64,000 nt of DNA from Blautia sp. MSJ-9 (GCF_018919065.1 NZ_JAHLQG010000034.1:62001-126000); one strand, 5' to 3'. Shown: positions 23,323 through 33,246, counted from the first letter of the stretch. Numbers and translations: made by a program. The notes: generated from the sequence alone by a model not told the origin.

Positions 23323-24807
23323 TTAATTATCAAAATAATAGGCATCAAAAATCTGACCTGCGATCGGCACTGCCGCTTCGCTTCCTGTACCACCATTCTC
23401 AACAATAATGGCAACTACAAGGTCAGGATTATCCACATTAGAATATCCAATAAACCAGGAATGGCTGGAACCGTTCTCGTCAAATTCCGCAGAACCCGTT
23501 TTTCCAGCTACTGTATATCCTCTTCCGTTGAGCGCAGATGCAGTACCATTCTCAACAACGCCTTTCATCAGCTTACCAAGAATATTTGCTTCATTGGTAG
23601 TCATCAGCTTCTTATAACTCTCAGGCTGTGTTGTCTTAACAGTTTCTCCATCTGAACTAACTACAGAATCGATCAGATACGGCTTCATCAGTTCTCCACC
23701 ATTGGCGATCGCACTGGTGATCAGTGCCATATGCATTGGTGACACCAGTGTATTTCCCTGTCCGATAGCAGTCTGCATCACCTCTGCAACTGAAGATTTT
23801 CCAGTCAGTGTAAAAATACTCTTCTTATAAGAAGTAAGAGGCAGGCTCTTGTTAAACAAAAGATCCTCTGCAGTCTTTCTCAGTGAAGTTCCTCCGACCA
23901 TGGTTCCAATCTCTGCAAAGGCACTGTTACAGGAATTAGCAAATGCACTGTAAAAGTCCTCCTGACCATGAACCGTTCCACCATAGCATCGGATCGTGTG
24001 ATCCTCTGTCGTGATGCTTCCCTCGCAGAGATAAGAGAATCCCTCCAGGCTTCCCTTAGTCCTGAAATAATCAAGTGCAGTTACCACTTTAAAAGTAGAA
24101 CCCGGTGGATATGCACCATTAGTCGCCCTGTTAAGCAGGCTGCTGTCATTGGAATCATTGACCAGTGTATCCCAGTTCTCGGAAATAGTATTCGGATCAA
24201 AATCCGGTTTGCTTAATTCTACCAAAATCTTACCGGTAGAGGGCTCTATGGCAACTACTGCACCTCTCCTGTCTCCTAACGCATTATATGCCGTCGTCTG
24301 AAGGTCCGCGTTTAAAGTAGTCACGATCGTATCTCCTGTATTCTTCTGATTCTTAAACTCATTCTTCATCTGATTCAAAAAGAATTCATGAGATGTAAGC
24401 AGCTGAAAGTTTGCTTCTGATTCCAGGCCGCTCTTTCCATTGGTATCATATCCCACTACGTGCGCAAACATATTTGCATACGGATAAGTACGCTCCTCAG
24501 TTCCATCTTCATAAACATTCGTCTGTGCAAGCACCTGATCATCTGCAGATACGATCTTGCCTCGCACAACCCTGTCTGAAAAAGTATCCTGTCTGGTATT
24601 ATATGGACTATTAATGAAATCTTCGCTCTTGGCATAGTTAAAATAAACCAGATATCCGATCATGCTGACAAAGATCAGCACAAAAAAGCAGGATACCAGC
24701 GTATATTCCCGGTTACGTGGTCTTCTTTTTTTAGAAATTTCCTGAGCCTTGCGCTTCTGACGCTTCCTGAGCTCTTTGCGCTGCTTCCTTTCTTCGATAT
24801 CTCTCAA
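23323..24807 (-). CDS. Class B penicillin-binding protein (PbpA/FtsI-type transpeptidase)
   Basis: 494 aa. Basic N-terminus, one transmembrane helix (residues about 36-58), then dimerisation region and transpeptidase. Active-site motifs in order: GSTFKVV (Ser-x-x-Lys, near residue 235), SCN (near residue 290), KTGSAE (near residue 438). It cross-links peptidoglycan peptides outside the membrane. The start is TTG at 24807, inside the upstream FtsW/RodA gene (77-base overlap), with GAGGACGAAGAAA before it; no good later start exists before the helix. Shorter than typical FtsI, like PbpA. It partners the SEDS glycosyltransferase. Confidence 0.9.
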   Translation of the reverse strand: MRDIEERKQRKELRKRQKRKAQEISKKRRPRNREYTLVSCFFVLIFVSMIGYLVYFNYAKSEDFINSPYNTRQDTFSDRVVRGKIVSADDQVLAQTNVYEDGTEERTYPYANMFAHVVGYDTNGKSGLESEANFQLLTSHEFFLNQMKNEFKNQKNTGDTIVTTLNADLQTTAYNALGDRRGAVVAIEPSTGKILVELSKPDFDPNTISENWDTLVNDSNDSSLLNRATNGAYPPGSTFKVVTALDYFRTKGSLEGFSYLCEGSITTEDHTIRCYGGTVHGQEDFYSAFANSCNSAFAEIGTMVGGTSLRKTAEDLLFNKSLPLTSYKKSIFTLTGKSSVAEVMQTAIGQGNTLVSPMHMALITSAIANGGELMKPYLIDSVVSSDGETVKTTQPESYKKLMTTNEANILGKLMKGVVENGTASALNGRGYTVAGKTGSAEFDENGSSHSWFIGYSNVDNPDLVVAIIVENGGTGSEAAVPIAGQIFDAYYFDN

Positions 24808-26104
24808 TTTCTTCGTCCTCGTCTTCTCTCAAAATATACAGTCCCTGAATGATTGCCAGCATCAGCACGGTACTCGCCACTGAACTTCCTCCATAGCTGA
24901 CCAGCGGAAGGGTTACACCTGTCATAGGGATAAACTTCGTCGCACCACCAATGGTCAGAAACACCTGAAATGCATATTCCGTGCCAAGCCCAAGTGCGAT
25001 CAGTTTATAAAACGGCTTCTTTATCTTAAGCGCAATATTTACGATCATCAGAAAGAAATTCATGCACACAAGAATCAGACATATGGCAAAAATACATCCC
25101 AGTTCCTCGCAAATGGCACTAAATATAAAGTCATTCTTAACAACAGGGATCTTCTCAGGAGAACCCTGGCACAAGCCCATTCCAAACCATCCGCCGGTTC
25201 CGATCGCAAACAATGACTGAACAATCTGATAACCTTCATTCTGGTAAACTGCCATAGGATCCTTCCATGCAGTTACTCTCTGACGCACATGTGCAAATAA
25301 ATGATATGCCACAACAGCTCCAGCAGAACCACCAGCAAGACCAAGCGCCAGATATCCTACATTCTTGGATGCCACATAAATCATCACCAGATACGCTGCA
25401 AAAAAGATCACAGCACTTCCAAGGTCTCTGGAAAGCACCAGGATACCTACATGAAGCCCGGCCACTATAGTAGCCTGAACTACTTTTGAAAAATCAGCTC
25501 CATTTCTCAATAATGCCGCCATAAAGAACACAAACGTAATCTTGATCGCTTCTGAAGGCTGAATACCCATTAGGGAAAGCTTTGCACCATAGCTTGTCTG
25601 TGCAAGCACAAGTACTGCTGCCAGCAGAACAATTCCCAGACCTGCATAAATCCATGTCAGATCCTTGAGAAATTTCATCTTCCTGATCAGAACAGGAACA
25701 ACAAGTGCTACTGCATTCACACCAGCTACGATCACCAGCTGCCTGGTTGCCGTAGACACATCCAGTCTGCACAGCATAATAAATCCAACGCTGAGAAGCA
25801 TACACATATTATTGAGCAGTAAAATAGATGCTTTCTTATACAAAATTCTGTACAGAATCTGGATTCCCGCAAAAAACGCCATCATCTCTGCATAGAACAG
25901 GATGACCTGAAACTTACCAGTCTTCAGGTAAATGACCAGAAACGCAGTGAAATCCATAAAAAAGATCAGCATCAGCTGCTGCCGCAGCGATTCGTTTCTC
26001 TCTTCCTCACTCTGCTGTTTCACAAGATAGAAGCAGTGAAATGTATAAATTACCATCAGGGTAAGGATCACATACTTGGATAATTCTACAATTACATTAA
26101 TCAT
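24731..26104 (-). CDS. FtsW/RodA/SpoVE family SEDS peptidoglycan glycosyltransferase
   Basis: 457 aa with about ten or more membrane helices. Polymerises lipid II into glycan strands, working with a class B PBP. SEDS motifs are present: LAQTSYGAKLSL... region, SRDLGSAVIFFAAYLVMIYV (Asp-containing loop), GGWFGMGLCQGSPEKIPVVK (conserved G-G-L-G-x-G...) and a C-terminal MTGVTLPLVSYGGSS, the family hallmark. The hydrophilic tail (EDEDEEIERYRRKEAAQ) overlaps the start of the PBP gene, tying the two together. Which process it serves (elongation, division or spore cortex) cannot be told. Confidence 0.92.
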   Translation of the reverse strand: MINVIVELSKYVILTLMVIYTFHCFYLVKQQSEEERNESLRQQLMLIFFMDFTAFLVIYLKTGKFQVILFYAEMMAFFAGIQILYRILYKKASILLLNNMCMLLSVGFIMLCRLDVSTATRQLVIVAGVNAVALVVPVLIRKMKFLKDLTWIYAGLGIVLLAAVLVLAQTSYGAKLSLMGIQPSEAIKITFVFFMAALLRNGADFSKVVQATIVAGLHVGILVLSRDLGSAVIFFAAYLVMIYVASKNVGYLALGLAGGSAGAVVAYHLFAHVRQRVTAWKDPMAVYQNEGYQIVQSLFAIGTGGWFGMGLCQGSPEKIPVVKNDFIFSAICEELGCIFAICLILVCMNFFLMIVNIALKIKKPFYKLIALGLGTEYAFQVFLTIGGATKFIPMTGVTLPLVSYGGSSVASTVLMLAIIQGLYILREDEDEEIERYRRKEAAQRAQEASEAQGSGNF

Positions 26105-26109
26105 ATGCC

Positions 26110-28317
26110 TTACTCGGCTCCTCTTTTAAAATGTCCCTTTGTGTATTCCCGCTTCGGAGGATTCTCCCCCTTCTGATAAACATTTCGGAACTCTTCATAA
26201 ATCTTTACTGCATCCTGTGGTTTCTCAATCGTAAATGCAAGTCTCAGAGAAGAAATTCCAAGCTTATCTATCTGTGGTTTCTCTTTCAGCAGGCCATAAG
26301 GGATACTGTTGTAAATGATATTATAGCAAGGAATGTGGGTATTTGTATTTTCCATTTTCCAGGGATCACAGACACATTTTGCTGTAAATTCCTTATCATA
26401 ACGGTCTTTTAATGTTACCCACTCTTCCTTATGATTACACCCATAAACATTCTTATGCACACATTGAGCAGATAACATCAGCGGCAGATAACCATAAATG
26501 ATCATTTCGCTGTTTCGATTATCCCTGTGCCGGATTTCTCCTTCATTCAGTTCAAACGGCACAGTATTTCGCATAATCTTCTGTTCCTCCCAGAACTTAA
26601 CTGCTTCATTATTCCAAGTGTACATATTGTGATCCAGCACACATTTGTCCGCCAGTCCAGCCTTACTCAGAATTGCAAATGTTTCCAGATTTCTTACAAG
26701 AAATCCATGCATGCCTCTGTCCAGCCATTCCTGAATCCGCGTCTCAAGCTCTTTGGGCATCCCGTCTCGCATAATATGTGGAAGTGACAGATACATCTCT
26801 ATTCCTCTGTCTACCCCTTCATCAAGACAGGCTTCCATTGCATCTGCATTCAGGTACATTCCCTGTATCCCTTCACTTTTATATAACGCAAGTGCTGTTT
26901 CTTTTTCTTCACAAGATACATAAATCGGAAGATTTTTTTGTTTTTTGCCAGAATTGTACTGCTGTGCACACAATTCTATGCCTTTTTCCTGCTTTACTTC
27001 TTCCCTTCTGTATGTTTTGAGGATTTCTTCCTCCAGTGCTTCCAGAGCCTGTCTGCGCGCCTCGTTCAGAATCTTCATCGGGATAAAAATGCTCTCATCC
27101 ATCTGAATCTCCAGACTTTCCCATTCATACTCTGTATTCCCAAGCTTCTCCATCTGCGAACGGACACGTTCCTCTGTCAGGGGCTGGTTCTGCGCATACT
27201 GTACTTCTCCTACAGATGCAGATCCATGAATTCCCCGGCAGGATACATCCAGTATTACCGGACTTCCCGGAAACAGGATCAGCGTTCCCTGCAATTTCTC
27301 TTTCTTCTTTATCAGTACAGGTGTAATGTCACCAGTTTTCTTCTCATTTGTAAATGCCATCATGGAAGGACCGTTCTGCATCTGGTAATATCCTGTACAG
27401 GAACCGCCTCTGTTAAACAGATCCAGCAGATACTGTCTGTCTCTCTCCGACACTCTATAATTCTCTGCGCCCTCTTCAAAAAGAAGATCCAAATATTTCC
27501 TGTATACAGAAGTTACCCCTGCCGTATATCCCGGCTGTTTCATTCTTCCCTCTATCTTCAGAGATGTCACTCCTGCATCCAGAATCTGCGGTAAAATTTC
27601 TATTGTAGAAATATCCTTCAGGCTCAGCGGACATACCTCTTTTTTTCCTTTTCCCGGATTTCTCTTTTGCTGTCCTGCTGTCTTCCTCTCTCCACATAAT
27701 ACAGTCTGATATGGCAGGCGGCATGGCTGGGCACAACGCCCTCTGTTTCCGCTTCTGCCTCCCAGAATACTGCTCATCAGACATTGTCCGGAATAACTGT
27801 AGCACAACGCACCATGGATAAAAGATTCTATCTCTATAGGGCTTGTCTCATGCATTCTCCGGATTTCTTCAAGGGAAAGTTCTCTGGCAGTTACTACGCG
27901 GGAAGCTCCCTGCTCTTCCAGAAATTTCATACCTTCTGGACCTGTCACTGTCATCTGCGTGCTGGCATGAATGTGCATTCCCGGGAACAGCTCTCTGACT
28001 GTCCGGAATACTCCCATATCCTGAACGATCACTGCATCCAGTCCGGCTTTATAATACGGAAGCAGATATTCATAAAGCTGCTCCGAAAGTTCTCTGTTCT
28101 TAAGAAGCGTATTGACAGTCAGGTAAAGTTTCTTTCCATGAATGTGGGCAGTGTCAATCGCACGGAGAAGTTCTTCTTCTCCAAAATTCTTCGCGTATGC
28201 TCTTGCTCCAAATGCTGCTCCTCCTACGTAGACTGCATCTGCCCCTGCACCAATGGCAGCTTCAAATCCTTCATACGATCCGGCAGGTGCCAACAATTCT
28301 ATCTCATCTCTTCTCAC
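26110..28317 (-). CDS. Peptidase U32 family protein (YrrO/YegQ-like) with C-terminal extension
   Basis: 735 aa. N-terminal U32 TIM-barrel: ELLAPAGSYEGFEAAIGAGADAVYVGG, FGARAYAKNF, IHASTQMTVTGPEG, FIHGALCYSYSGQCLMSS, GRSGNRGRCAQPCRLPY, SLKIEGRMKQPGYTAG. The Cys residues after GRC and in CQ/CR segments are typical of Fe-S or metal binding in this group. The second half (after about residue 330) is the collagenase-like DUF3656 region. Relatives act in tRNA/rRNA hydroxylation (RlhA, TrhP) rather than proteolysis, so the name peptidase may be misleading. Follows zapA on the same strand, a frequent pairing; only five bases separate it from the SEDS gene. Confidence 0.9.
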   Translation of the reverse strand: MRRDEIELLAPAGSYEGFEAAIGAGADAVYVGGAAFGARAYAKNFGEEELLRAIDTAHIHGKKLYLTVNTLLKNRELSEQLYEYLLPYYKAGLDAVIVQDMGVFRTVRELFPGMHIHASTQMTVTGPEGMKFLEEQGASRVVTARELSLEEIRRMHETSPIEIESFIHGALCYSYSGQCLMSSILGGRSGNRGRCAQPCRLPYQTVLCGERKTAGQQKRNPGKGKKEVCPLSLKDISTIEILPQILDAGVTSLKIEGRMKQPGYTAGVTSVYRKYLDLLFEEGAENYRVSERDRQYLLDLFNRGGSCTGYYQMQNGPSMMAFTNEKKTGDITPVLIKKKEKLQGTLILFPGSPVILDVSCRGIHGSASVGEVQYAQNQPLTEERVRSQMEKLGNTEYEWESLEIQMDESIFIPMKILNEARRQALEALEEEILKTYRREEVKQEKGIELCAQQYNSGKKQKNLPIYVSCEEKETALALYKSEGIQGMYLNADAMEACLDEGVDRGIEMYLSLPHIMRDGMPKELETRIQEWLDRGMHGFLVRNLETFAILSKAGLADKCVLDHNMYTWNNEAVKFWEEQKIMRNTVPFELNEGEIRHRDNRNSEMIIYGYLPLMLSAQCVHKNVYGCNHKEEWVTLKDRYDKEFTAKCVCDPWKMENTNTHIPCYNIIYNSIPYGLLKEKPQIDKLGISSLRLAFTIEKPQDAVKIYEEFRNVYQKGENPPKREYTKGHFKRGAE

Positions 28318-28360
28318 TCATATACCTCTCATATAAAACGAATAGCATCATCCGTATTTG

Positions 28361-28385
28361 TGTCAAGCGAATAAAAACATCCGCA
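28361..28385. repeat. Intergenic repeat, family 2 fragment
   Basis: GTCAAGCGAATAAAAACATC followed by CGCAT, the 5' part of the family seen at 14496 and 54355. Confidence 0.35.
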
Positions 28386-28434
28386 TTCAGCTATAATCAT
28401 AAAGGGGAAATCACCGAAGTAATCCCCCCTCTTA

Positions 28435-28863
28435 TTATTTCAGCAGTTCATCAATCTGTTTCTCCAGCTCATTGTTCTGCTTTTCCAGTTCATCATTTTT
28501 TCCTGCCAGAAGGTTCTTCTGTTCGGTCAATTCCTGTTCATGCTTCTGTACTTCTTCTATCTGCATACGAAGAGAAATCAGTTCGTGTTTCAGATTGTAC
28601 ATCTCCTGATCCTTCTGCTGTAAATCCTGTTCAAAAACCTCCGCCTGTTTCTTAGCCTTGAAATAATCGTCTGTGATATTCAGGCTGAGAAGTGTATGCT
28701 TGGTCTCCATCGGCTGTCTGCTGTAACCTGGCATACCACTTAATTCATCCATCTTTTTATTTATATAGGATGCTACTTTCTGGAAATATTCTTCCGATTC
28801 ATAACCTCCCAGCGTAATAATCTTACCTCCTATGATTACCTTTGCTGTATTTTTGACCGCCAT
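28435..28863 (-). CDS. zapA: Cell division protein ZapA
   Basis: 142 aa. ZapA binds FtsZ and bundles protofilaments at the division ring. N-terminal globular domain: AKVIIGGKIITLGGYESEEYFQKVASYINKKMDEL; the rest (residues 55-142) is a long coiled coil of Glu, Lys, Gln and Leu heptads ending NNELEKQIDELLK. The coiled coil is longer than in the E. coli protein, as usual in Firmicutes. The U32 gene follows on the same strand. Confidence 0.88.
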   Translation of the reverse strand: MAVKNTAKVIIGGKIITLGGYESEEYFQKVASYINKKMDELSGMPGYSRQPMETKHTLLSLNITDDYFKAKKQAEVFEQDLQQKDQEMYNLKHELISLRMQIEEVQKHEQELTEQKNLLAGKNDELEKQNNELEKQIDELLK

Positions 28864-29154
28864 CCGTACGAGCCTCCTGTATCTTATTATTACTGTTTCG
28901 CAGTACTTTGCACTGATTCTTTAATTCCAGTCTGTATGTCACAAATTTATATCCTTTTGAAGAATATTCCGCAAAAGTTCTTCTGCCTGCAGTAACACCA
29001 TATTTTTCTTTATGATCCTGTTATTGTTCTCAATATTTACAATAACAAAATCAGTTTCAATCCGTCTCCTTATGTGCTGAGAATTCCGGACATTTATTTC
29101 ATTATACTCGAAAGCGGTCGAAATGTATAGGAATTTTTAAAAAAGTTTTACTTT

Positions 29155-30159
29155 TTAATTTTTCTCCGGCATCGGATATCCCAGATGCTCATATGCAAGA
29201 GTAGATGCCATTCGTCCACGAGGGGTGCGATTCAGAAAACCATTCTGGAGCAGATAAGGCTCATATACATCCTCAAGCGTCCCTGAATCCTCACCGATCG
29301 CCGCTGCCAGAGTCTCCAGTCCTACAGGACCTCCCTGAAAGTTTACGATCATTGTTTGCAGGATCCTGCGGTCGATTTTATCAAGACCATACTGATCCAC
29401 TTCCAGCAGATTCAATGCAAAACATGCTACATCATAAGTAATCCTGCCGTCATATTTTACCTGGGCAAAATCACGTACTCTCTTCAGGAGACGATTTGCC
29501 AGTCGTGGAGTTCCTCTGGATCTCTTGGCAATCTCTGCCGCACCCTTCTCATCAATCTCCACGCCCAGAACCTGTGCAGAACGGATAATGATAGTCTTCA
29601 ATTCATCATGTGTATAAAACTCCAGATGGTGCATCACGCCAAAACGGTCACGAAGCGGTGCAGACAAAAGACCAGCTCTCGTTGTAGCCCCTACTAAAGT
29701 AAATTTCGGCAGATCCAGACGGATGGATCTGGCTGATGCACCCTTTCCGATCATAATATCTATGGCGTAGTCCTCCATTGCAGGATAAAGAACCTCCTCT
29801 ACCTGTCTGTTCAGACGATGGATTTCATCCACAAACAGAATGTCACCCTCCTGCAGATTATTCAGAATTGCTGCCATCTCTCCCGGCTTCTCAATGGCCG
29901 GCCCGGAAGTCACTTTCATATGAACGCCCATCTCATTGGCAATAATCCCGGAAAGTGTTGTTTTTCCAAGTCCTGGAGGGCCATAAAACAGTACATGATC
30001 CAACGCATCATGTCGCTGTTTGGCAGCTTCTATATATACTTTTAAAGTACTCTTGGTCTTCTCCTGACCAATGTAATCATCCAGAGTCTGAGGACGGAGA
30101 TTTCCCTCCAGAGAGAAATCCTCCTCTGTGACATCTGTAGTTATAATACGTTTGTCCAT
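29155..30159 (-). CDS. ruvB: Holliday junction branch migration helicase RuvB
   Basis: 334 aa. Motor of the RuvAB complex, moving Holliday junctions during recombinational repair. AAA+ motifs: Walker [12 protein letters not shown] near residue 60, Walker [16 protein letters not shown], sensor 1 [18 protein letters not shown], then RuvB winged-helix region ending with [19 protein letters not shown]. Full length. Lies after ruvA on the same strand with a 145-base gap between them. The 291 bases between zapA and ruvB hold nothing I recognise beyond AT-rich sequence. Confidence 0.97.
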   Translation of the reverse strand: MDKRIITTDVTEEDFSLEGNLRPQTLDDYIGQEKTKSTLKVYIEAAKQRHDALDHVLFYGPPGLGKTTLSGIIANEMGVHMKVTSGPAIEKPGEMAAILNNLQEGDILFVDEIHRLNRQVEEVLYPAMEDYAIDIMIGKGASARSIRLDLPKFTLVGATTRAGLLSAPLRDRFGVMHHLEFYTHDELKTIIIRSAQVLGVEIDEKGAAEIAKRSRGTPRLANRLLKRVRDFAQVKYDGRITYDVACFALNLLEVDQYGLDKIDRRILQTMIVNFQGGPVGLETLAAAIGEDSGTLEDVYEPYLLQNGFLNRTPRGRMASTLAYEHLGYPMPEKN

Positions 30160-30256
30160 TTAATAATTACTCCTGGCCTTTCACTAACCTGTTTTTCTAT
30201 ATCCAGATATATCTGTACTTTTTTGCTCAAATACAGACAACTTATATTCCCTTTTA

Positions 30257-30303
30257 ATAACAAAATCATTGCATCTGCTTCGCTGCACACGCGCTTTTGT
30301 TAT
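30257..30303. repeat. Inverted repeat between ruvA and ruvB
   Basis: ATAACAAAA (30257) and TTTTGTTAT (30295) with GCATCTGCTTCGCTGCACAC between. A hairpin could form in the ruvAB transcript. No other exact copy was seen in the window. Confidence 0.5.
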
Positions 30304-30304
30304 A

Positions 30305-30913
30305 TCAGAAATTTTTTAATGCAGCTTTCAGTAATCCCTCTACATCATCCGGAGCCACATCTGTAACCTTACGCACTGCACGAAGTGCATCTGTGCTGCT
30401 ATATCCCAAAGCAATCAACGCCTCTACTGCTTCCTGTCTGCCATCTGATATCTCTCCAAGCCCTGCTGCCGCTTTCTCCTGCTCATGTGCCAGTTTCAGT
30501 TCAAATGCATCCTCAAGCTTCATCTTGTCTTTCAGCTCAAGAATCAACTTCTGTGCCGTCTTCTTACCGATGCCTGGAGCCTTGGACAGAGTCTTCACGT
30601 CATCTGAAAGAATTGCAAATCTCAGTTCATCTGCTGTGATCCCTGCCAGAACGCCAACTGCCGCCTTCGGTCCTACTCCATTTACTCCCAGAAGCAGCTT
30701 AAACATCTGTAGATCATCCTTGGATCTGAAACCATATAATTTCATGGCATCTTCTCTTACACTAAAATAAGTATGGATCTTCACTTCCTCACCCATATGG
30801 ATGTTAGAGAGATCCGTACCTGTCATATATATATCATATCCGATTCCGCCCGCCTCAACAATGACAGAGTTCTCTGTCATATCTACTGCCGTTCCATGAA
30901 CAAATGCGATCAT
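30305..30913 (-). CDS. ruvA: Holliday junction branch migration protein RuvA
   Basis: 202 aa. Binds four-way junctions and loads RuvB. N-terminal OB fold (MIAFVHGTAVDMTENSVIVE, GGIGYDIYMTG), two helix-hairpin-helix segments (LLGVNGVGPKAAVGVL and LSKAPGIGKKTAQKLILEL) and the C-terminal RuvB-binding domain (VEALIALGYSSTDALRAV). Length typical. First of the ruvA-ruvB pair. Confidence 0.97.
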   Translation of the reverse strand: MIAFVHGTAVDMTENSVIVEAGGIGYDIYMTGTDLSNIHMGEEVKIHTYFSVREDAMKLYGFRSKDDLQMFKLLLGVNGVGPKAAVGVLAGITADELRFAILSDDVKTLSKAPGIGKKTAQKLILELKDKMKLEDAFELKLAHEQEKAAAGLGEISDGRQEAVEALIALGYSSTDALRAVRKVTDVAPDDVEGLLKAALKNF

Positions 30914-31087
30914 GATATCTCCTCCGGTTTCTATTGCATTAATGGTTACTGTTCATATATTACTGCCTCCAGTGACCATCACTTCTGAACCATCATAACA
31001 CATCCTACATCAGAGTGCAAACATATATTCGAATATTCCAGATAAGTTTCTCAAGAAAAGGATTACTGTTCACTTCGTTTTAATCAC

Positions 31088-31127
31088 TAAAAAACTGCCA
31101 TCCAGGTTTCCCCACACAGCAGTTTTT
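31088..31127 (-). terminator. Terminator of the rnf operon
   Basis: Minus strand: AAAACTGC ... GCAGTTTT continued by TT, about 20 bases after the rnfB stop. Confidence 0.8.
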
Positions 31128-31146
31128 CGTATTTCTGTCTTTAGTT

Positions 31147-31938
31147 TTACTGAATAATGTGTCTCGGGCAGGCTTCTTTACATGCTCCGCAGTTTGTACA
31201 TTTACTGTAATCTACATGAGCACAGAAGTTATCAACTGTGATTGCACCATTCGGACAGGTCTTCTCACATTTCTTACATCCGATACATCCAACTTCGCAG
31301 GCAGATGTAACAGCTTTACCTTTCGCATGAGAGCTGCACTGTACGAATGTAGTCTGGTCATACGGAACAAGCTCGATCAGGTGCTTCGGACATTTCGCTA
31401 CACATTTACCACAGGCCTTACATGCCTCTTTGTCAACGACTGCCACACCATTTACTACATCAATTGCGCCGAATGGACAGGCTTTTACGCAGCTTCCGAA
31501 TCCGAGACATCCAAATCCGCAGGCCTTTGCTCCGCCGCCAGGAATGAACGCCATCATTTCACAATCTTCTACGCCTGTATATTCATAGTTGTCTTTTGTT
31601 TTCTCACAGGTACCTGCACATTTTACATATGCAACCTGACGGGCTGTCTCAACAACTTCCTGTCCCATGATCGCTGCGATCACTTTTCCGACAGGCTCAC
31701 CGCCTACAGGACATCCGTTTACAGGTGCTTCGCCTTTAGCAATCGCTGCTGCCAGACCATCACAGCCAGGGTAACCACAGCCACCGCAGTTATTTCCAGG
31801 AAGTGCTTCACGGACTGCAACTTCCTTCTCATCTACTTCTACTGCAAATTTATTACCAGCTACTCCGAGGAAAATACCAATAAAAAGACCGACTGCCGCA
31901 ACCAGCACAGTTGCCGCGATAATTGCTCCTATATTCAT
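31147..31938 (-). CDS. rnfB: Rnf complex subunit RnfB (ferredoxin-binding iron-sulfur protein)
   Basis: 263 aa. N-terminal membrane helix (IGAIIAATVLVAAVGLFIGIF), then the RnfB-type cluster CGGCGYPGCDGLAAAIA with CP after it, then several four-Cys 4Fe-4S sites: ACGFGCLGFGSCVKACPFG, CKACGKCVAKCP, CEVGCIGCKKCEKTCPNG and CTNCGACKEACP. It accepts electrons from reduced ferredoxin at the cytoplasmic face and passes them to RnfC/NAD. Last gene of rnfCDGEAB. Confidence 0.96.
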   Translation of the reverse strand: MNIGAIIAATVLVAAVGLFIGIFLGVAGNKFAVEVDEKEVAVREALPGNNCGGCGYPGCDGLAAAIAKGEAPVNGCPVGGEPVGKVIAAIMGQEVVETARQVAYVKCAGTCEKTKDNYEYTGVEDCEMMAFIPGGGAKACGFGCLGFGSCVKACPFGAIDVVNGVAVVDKEACKACGKCVAKCPKHLIELVPYDQTTFVQCSSHAKGKAVTSACEVGCIGCKKCEKTCPNGAITVDNFCAHVDYSKCTNCGACKEACPRHIIQ

Positions 31939-31951
31939 AACATTTCCCTCC

Positions 31952-32527
31952 TTAAATCAGTCCTGAAAATCCGAAGAAGGCAATTGCCATCAGTCCGGCT
32001 GTCAGCAGAACTGTAGGGAATCCCTGGAAGGATTTTGGAATGTCATTGTATGCGATTTTCTCACGGATACCAGCCATCAGCACGATAGAAATGGTAAAGC
32101 CGACTGCTGTTGCAAATCCGTTAATTGTTCCCTGAAGTATGTTATAACCTTTCTGTACGTTTGTAAGGGCAACACCGAGAACTGCACAGTTTGTTGTGAT
32201 CAGAGGAAGATACACACCAAGTGCCTGATACAGAGAAGGCATTGCTTTCTTCAGGAACATCTCTACAAACTGTACCAGCGCTGCGATCAGCAGGATGAAT
32301 ACGATGGTCTGCAGATAAGTCAGGTTTGTAGGAACGAGAATAGCATTGTAAATAATACCTGTCACAAAAGATGACAGTGTGATAACGAAGATGATCGCAC
32401 CGCCCATGCCGGCTGCTGTCTCTACACTCTTGGAAACACCAAGGAAAGGACAAAGACCAAGGAACTGGCTGAGGACTACGTTATTTACGATCGCTGAGCT
32501 TACAAGTATGATCAAAAGTTCTTTCAT
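31952..32527 (-). CDS. rnfA: Rnf complex subunit RnfA
   Basis: 191 aa membrane protein with six helices, homologous to NqrE. Signature segments: LLIILVSSAIVNNVVLSQFLG, CPFLGVSKSVETAAGMG, and TTNCAVLGVALTNVQKGYN. The conserved Cys residues are thought to bind an Fe-S centre within the membrane together with RnfE. The gene is 13 bases from rnfB and six bases from rnfE. Confidence 0.96.
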   Translation of the reverse strand: MKELLIILVSSAIVNNVVLSQFLGLCPFLGVSKSVETAAGMGGAIIFVITLSSFVTGIIYNAILVPTNLTYLQTIVFILLIAALVQFVEMFLKKAMPSLYQALGVYLPLITTNCAVLGVALTNVQKGYNILQGTINGFATAVGFTISIVLMAGIREKIAYNDIPKSFQGFPTVLLTAGLMAIAFFGFSGLI

Positions 32528-32533
32528 AATCCA

Positions 32534-33244
32534 TTACCCCCTTTTTCCCTTGCACATGGTATTGCCGCAGGCTGCACAGCTTCCGCCGCAGTGAGGATTA
32601 CTCGGGTCAATGCCACGTTTGGCTGCACCAAGTTTAAATTTGTTCTGTAATGCAGAAAGTGCTGCCAGAACAAAGAATGCTCCAGGTGCGAGGATAAAGA
32701 TAGTGATCGGCTCATAACCGGCTTTACCTGCTGCAGCATCTGCCAGAGGAAGAATCTGATGTCCGAAAATAGATCCGGCACCGATCAGCTCACGTACTGC
32801 ACCGATACAGGTAATACTTAAGGTAAATCCAAGGCCCATACCAAGACCGTCAAATAAAGACGCGATCGGTTTATTCTTGGATGCATATGCTTCTGCACGG
32901 CCAAGGATGATACAGTTAACTACGATCAGCGGAATATAAATTCCAAGTGAATCATACAGACTTGGGATAAATCCCTGTAAAAGGAGCTGTACGACTGTTA
33001 CAAATGAAGCAACAACTACGATAAATGCAGGCATACGAACTCTGTCCGGAATAAAGTTTCTCAGAAGAGAGATCATTAAGTTGGATGCTGCAAGGATGAC
33101 TGTTGTAGTAAGTCCCATTCCGATACCATTAGTTGCAGATGTGGTGATGGCCAGTGTCGGACACATACCAAGCATCAGTACAAAGGTAGGATTTTCTTTG
33201 ATGATTCCGTTATACAAACGTTCTGCAGGTGTGTTTGGTTTCAT
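32534..33244 (-). CDS. rnfE: Rnf complex subunit RnfE
   Basis: 236 aa from ATG at 33244; a GTG directly before it is the alternative, but GGAGG is nine bases from the ATG. Six-helix membrane protein related to RnfA and NqrD: LGMCPTLAITTSATNGIGMG, VNCIILGRAEAYASKNKP. The soluble C-terminal tail ends in a Cys-rich segment (HCGGSCAACGNTMC), an extension that could bind metal and is not general in the family. Start overlaps the end of rnfG. Confidence 0.94.
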   Translation of the reverse strand: MKPNTPAERLYNGIIKENPTFVLMLGMCPTLAITTSATNGIGMGLTTTVILAASNLMISLLRNFIPDRVRMPAFIVVVASFVTVVQLLLQGFIPSLYDSLGIYIPLIVVNCIILGRAEAYASKNKPIASLFDGLGMGLGFTLSITCIGAVRELIGAGSIFGHQILPLADAAAGKAGYEPITIFILAPGAFFVLAALSALQNKFKLGAAKRGIDPSNPHCGGSCAACGNTMCKGKRG

Positions 33245-33246
33245 CA

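Noticed and set aside
31159-32016. 285-codon plus-strand frame opposite rnfB
   Set aside because: Cys/Thr-rich complement of the Fe-S cluster codons.
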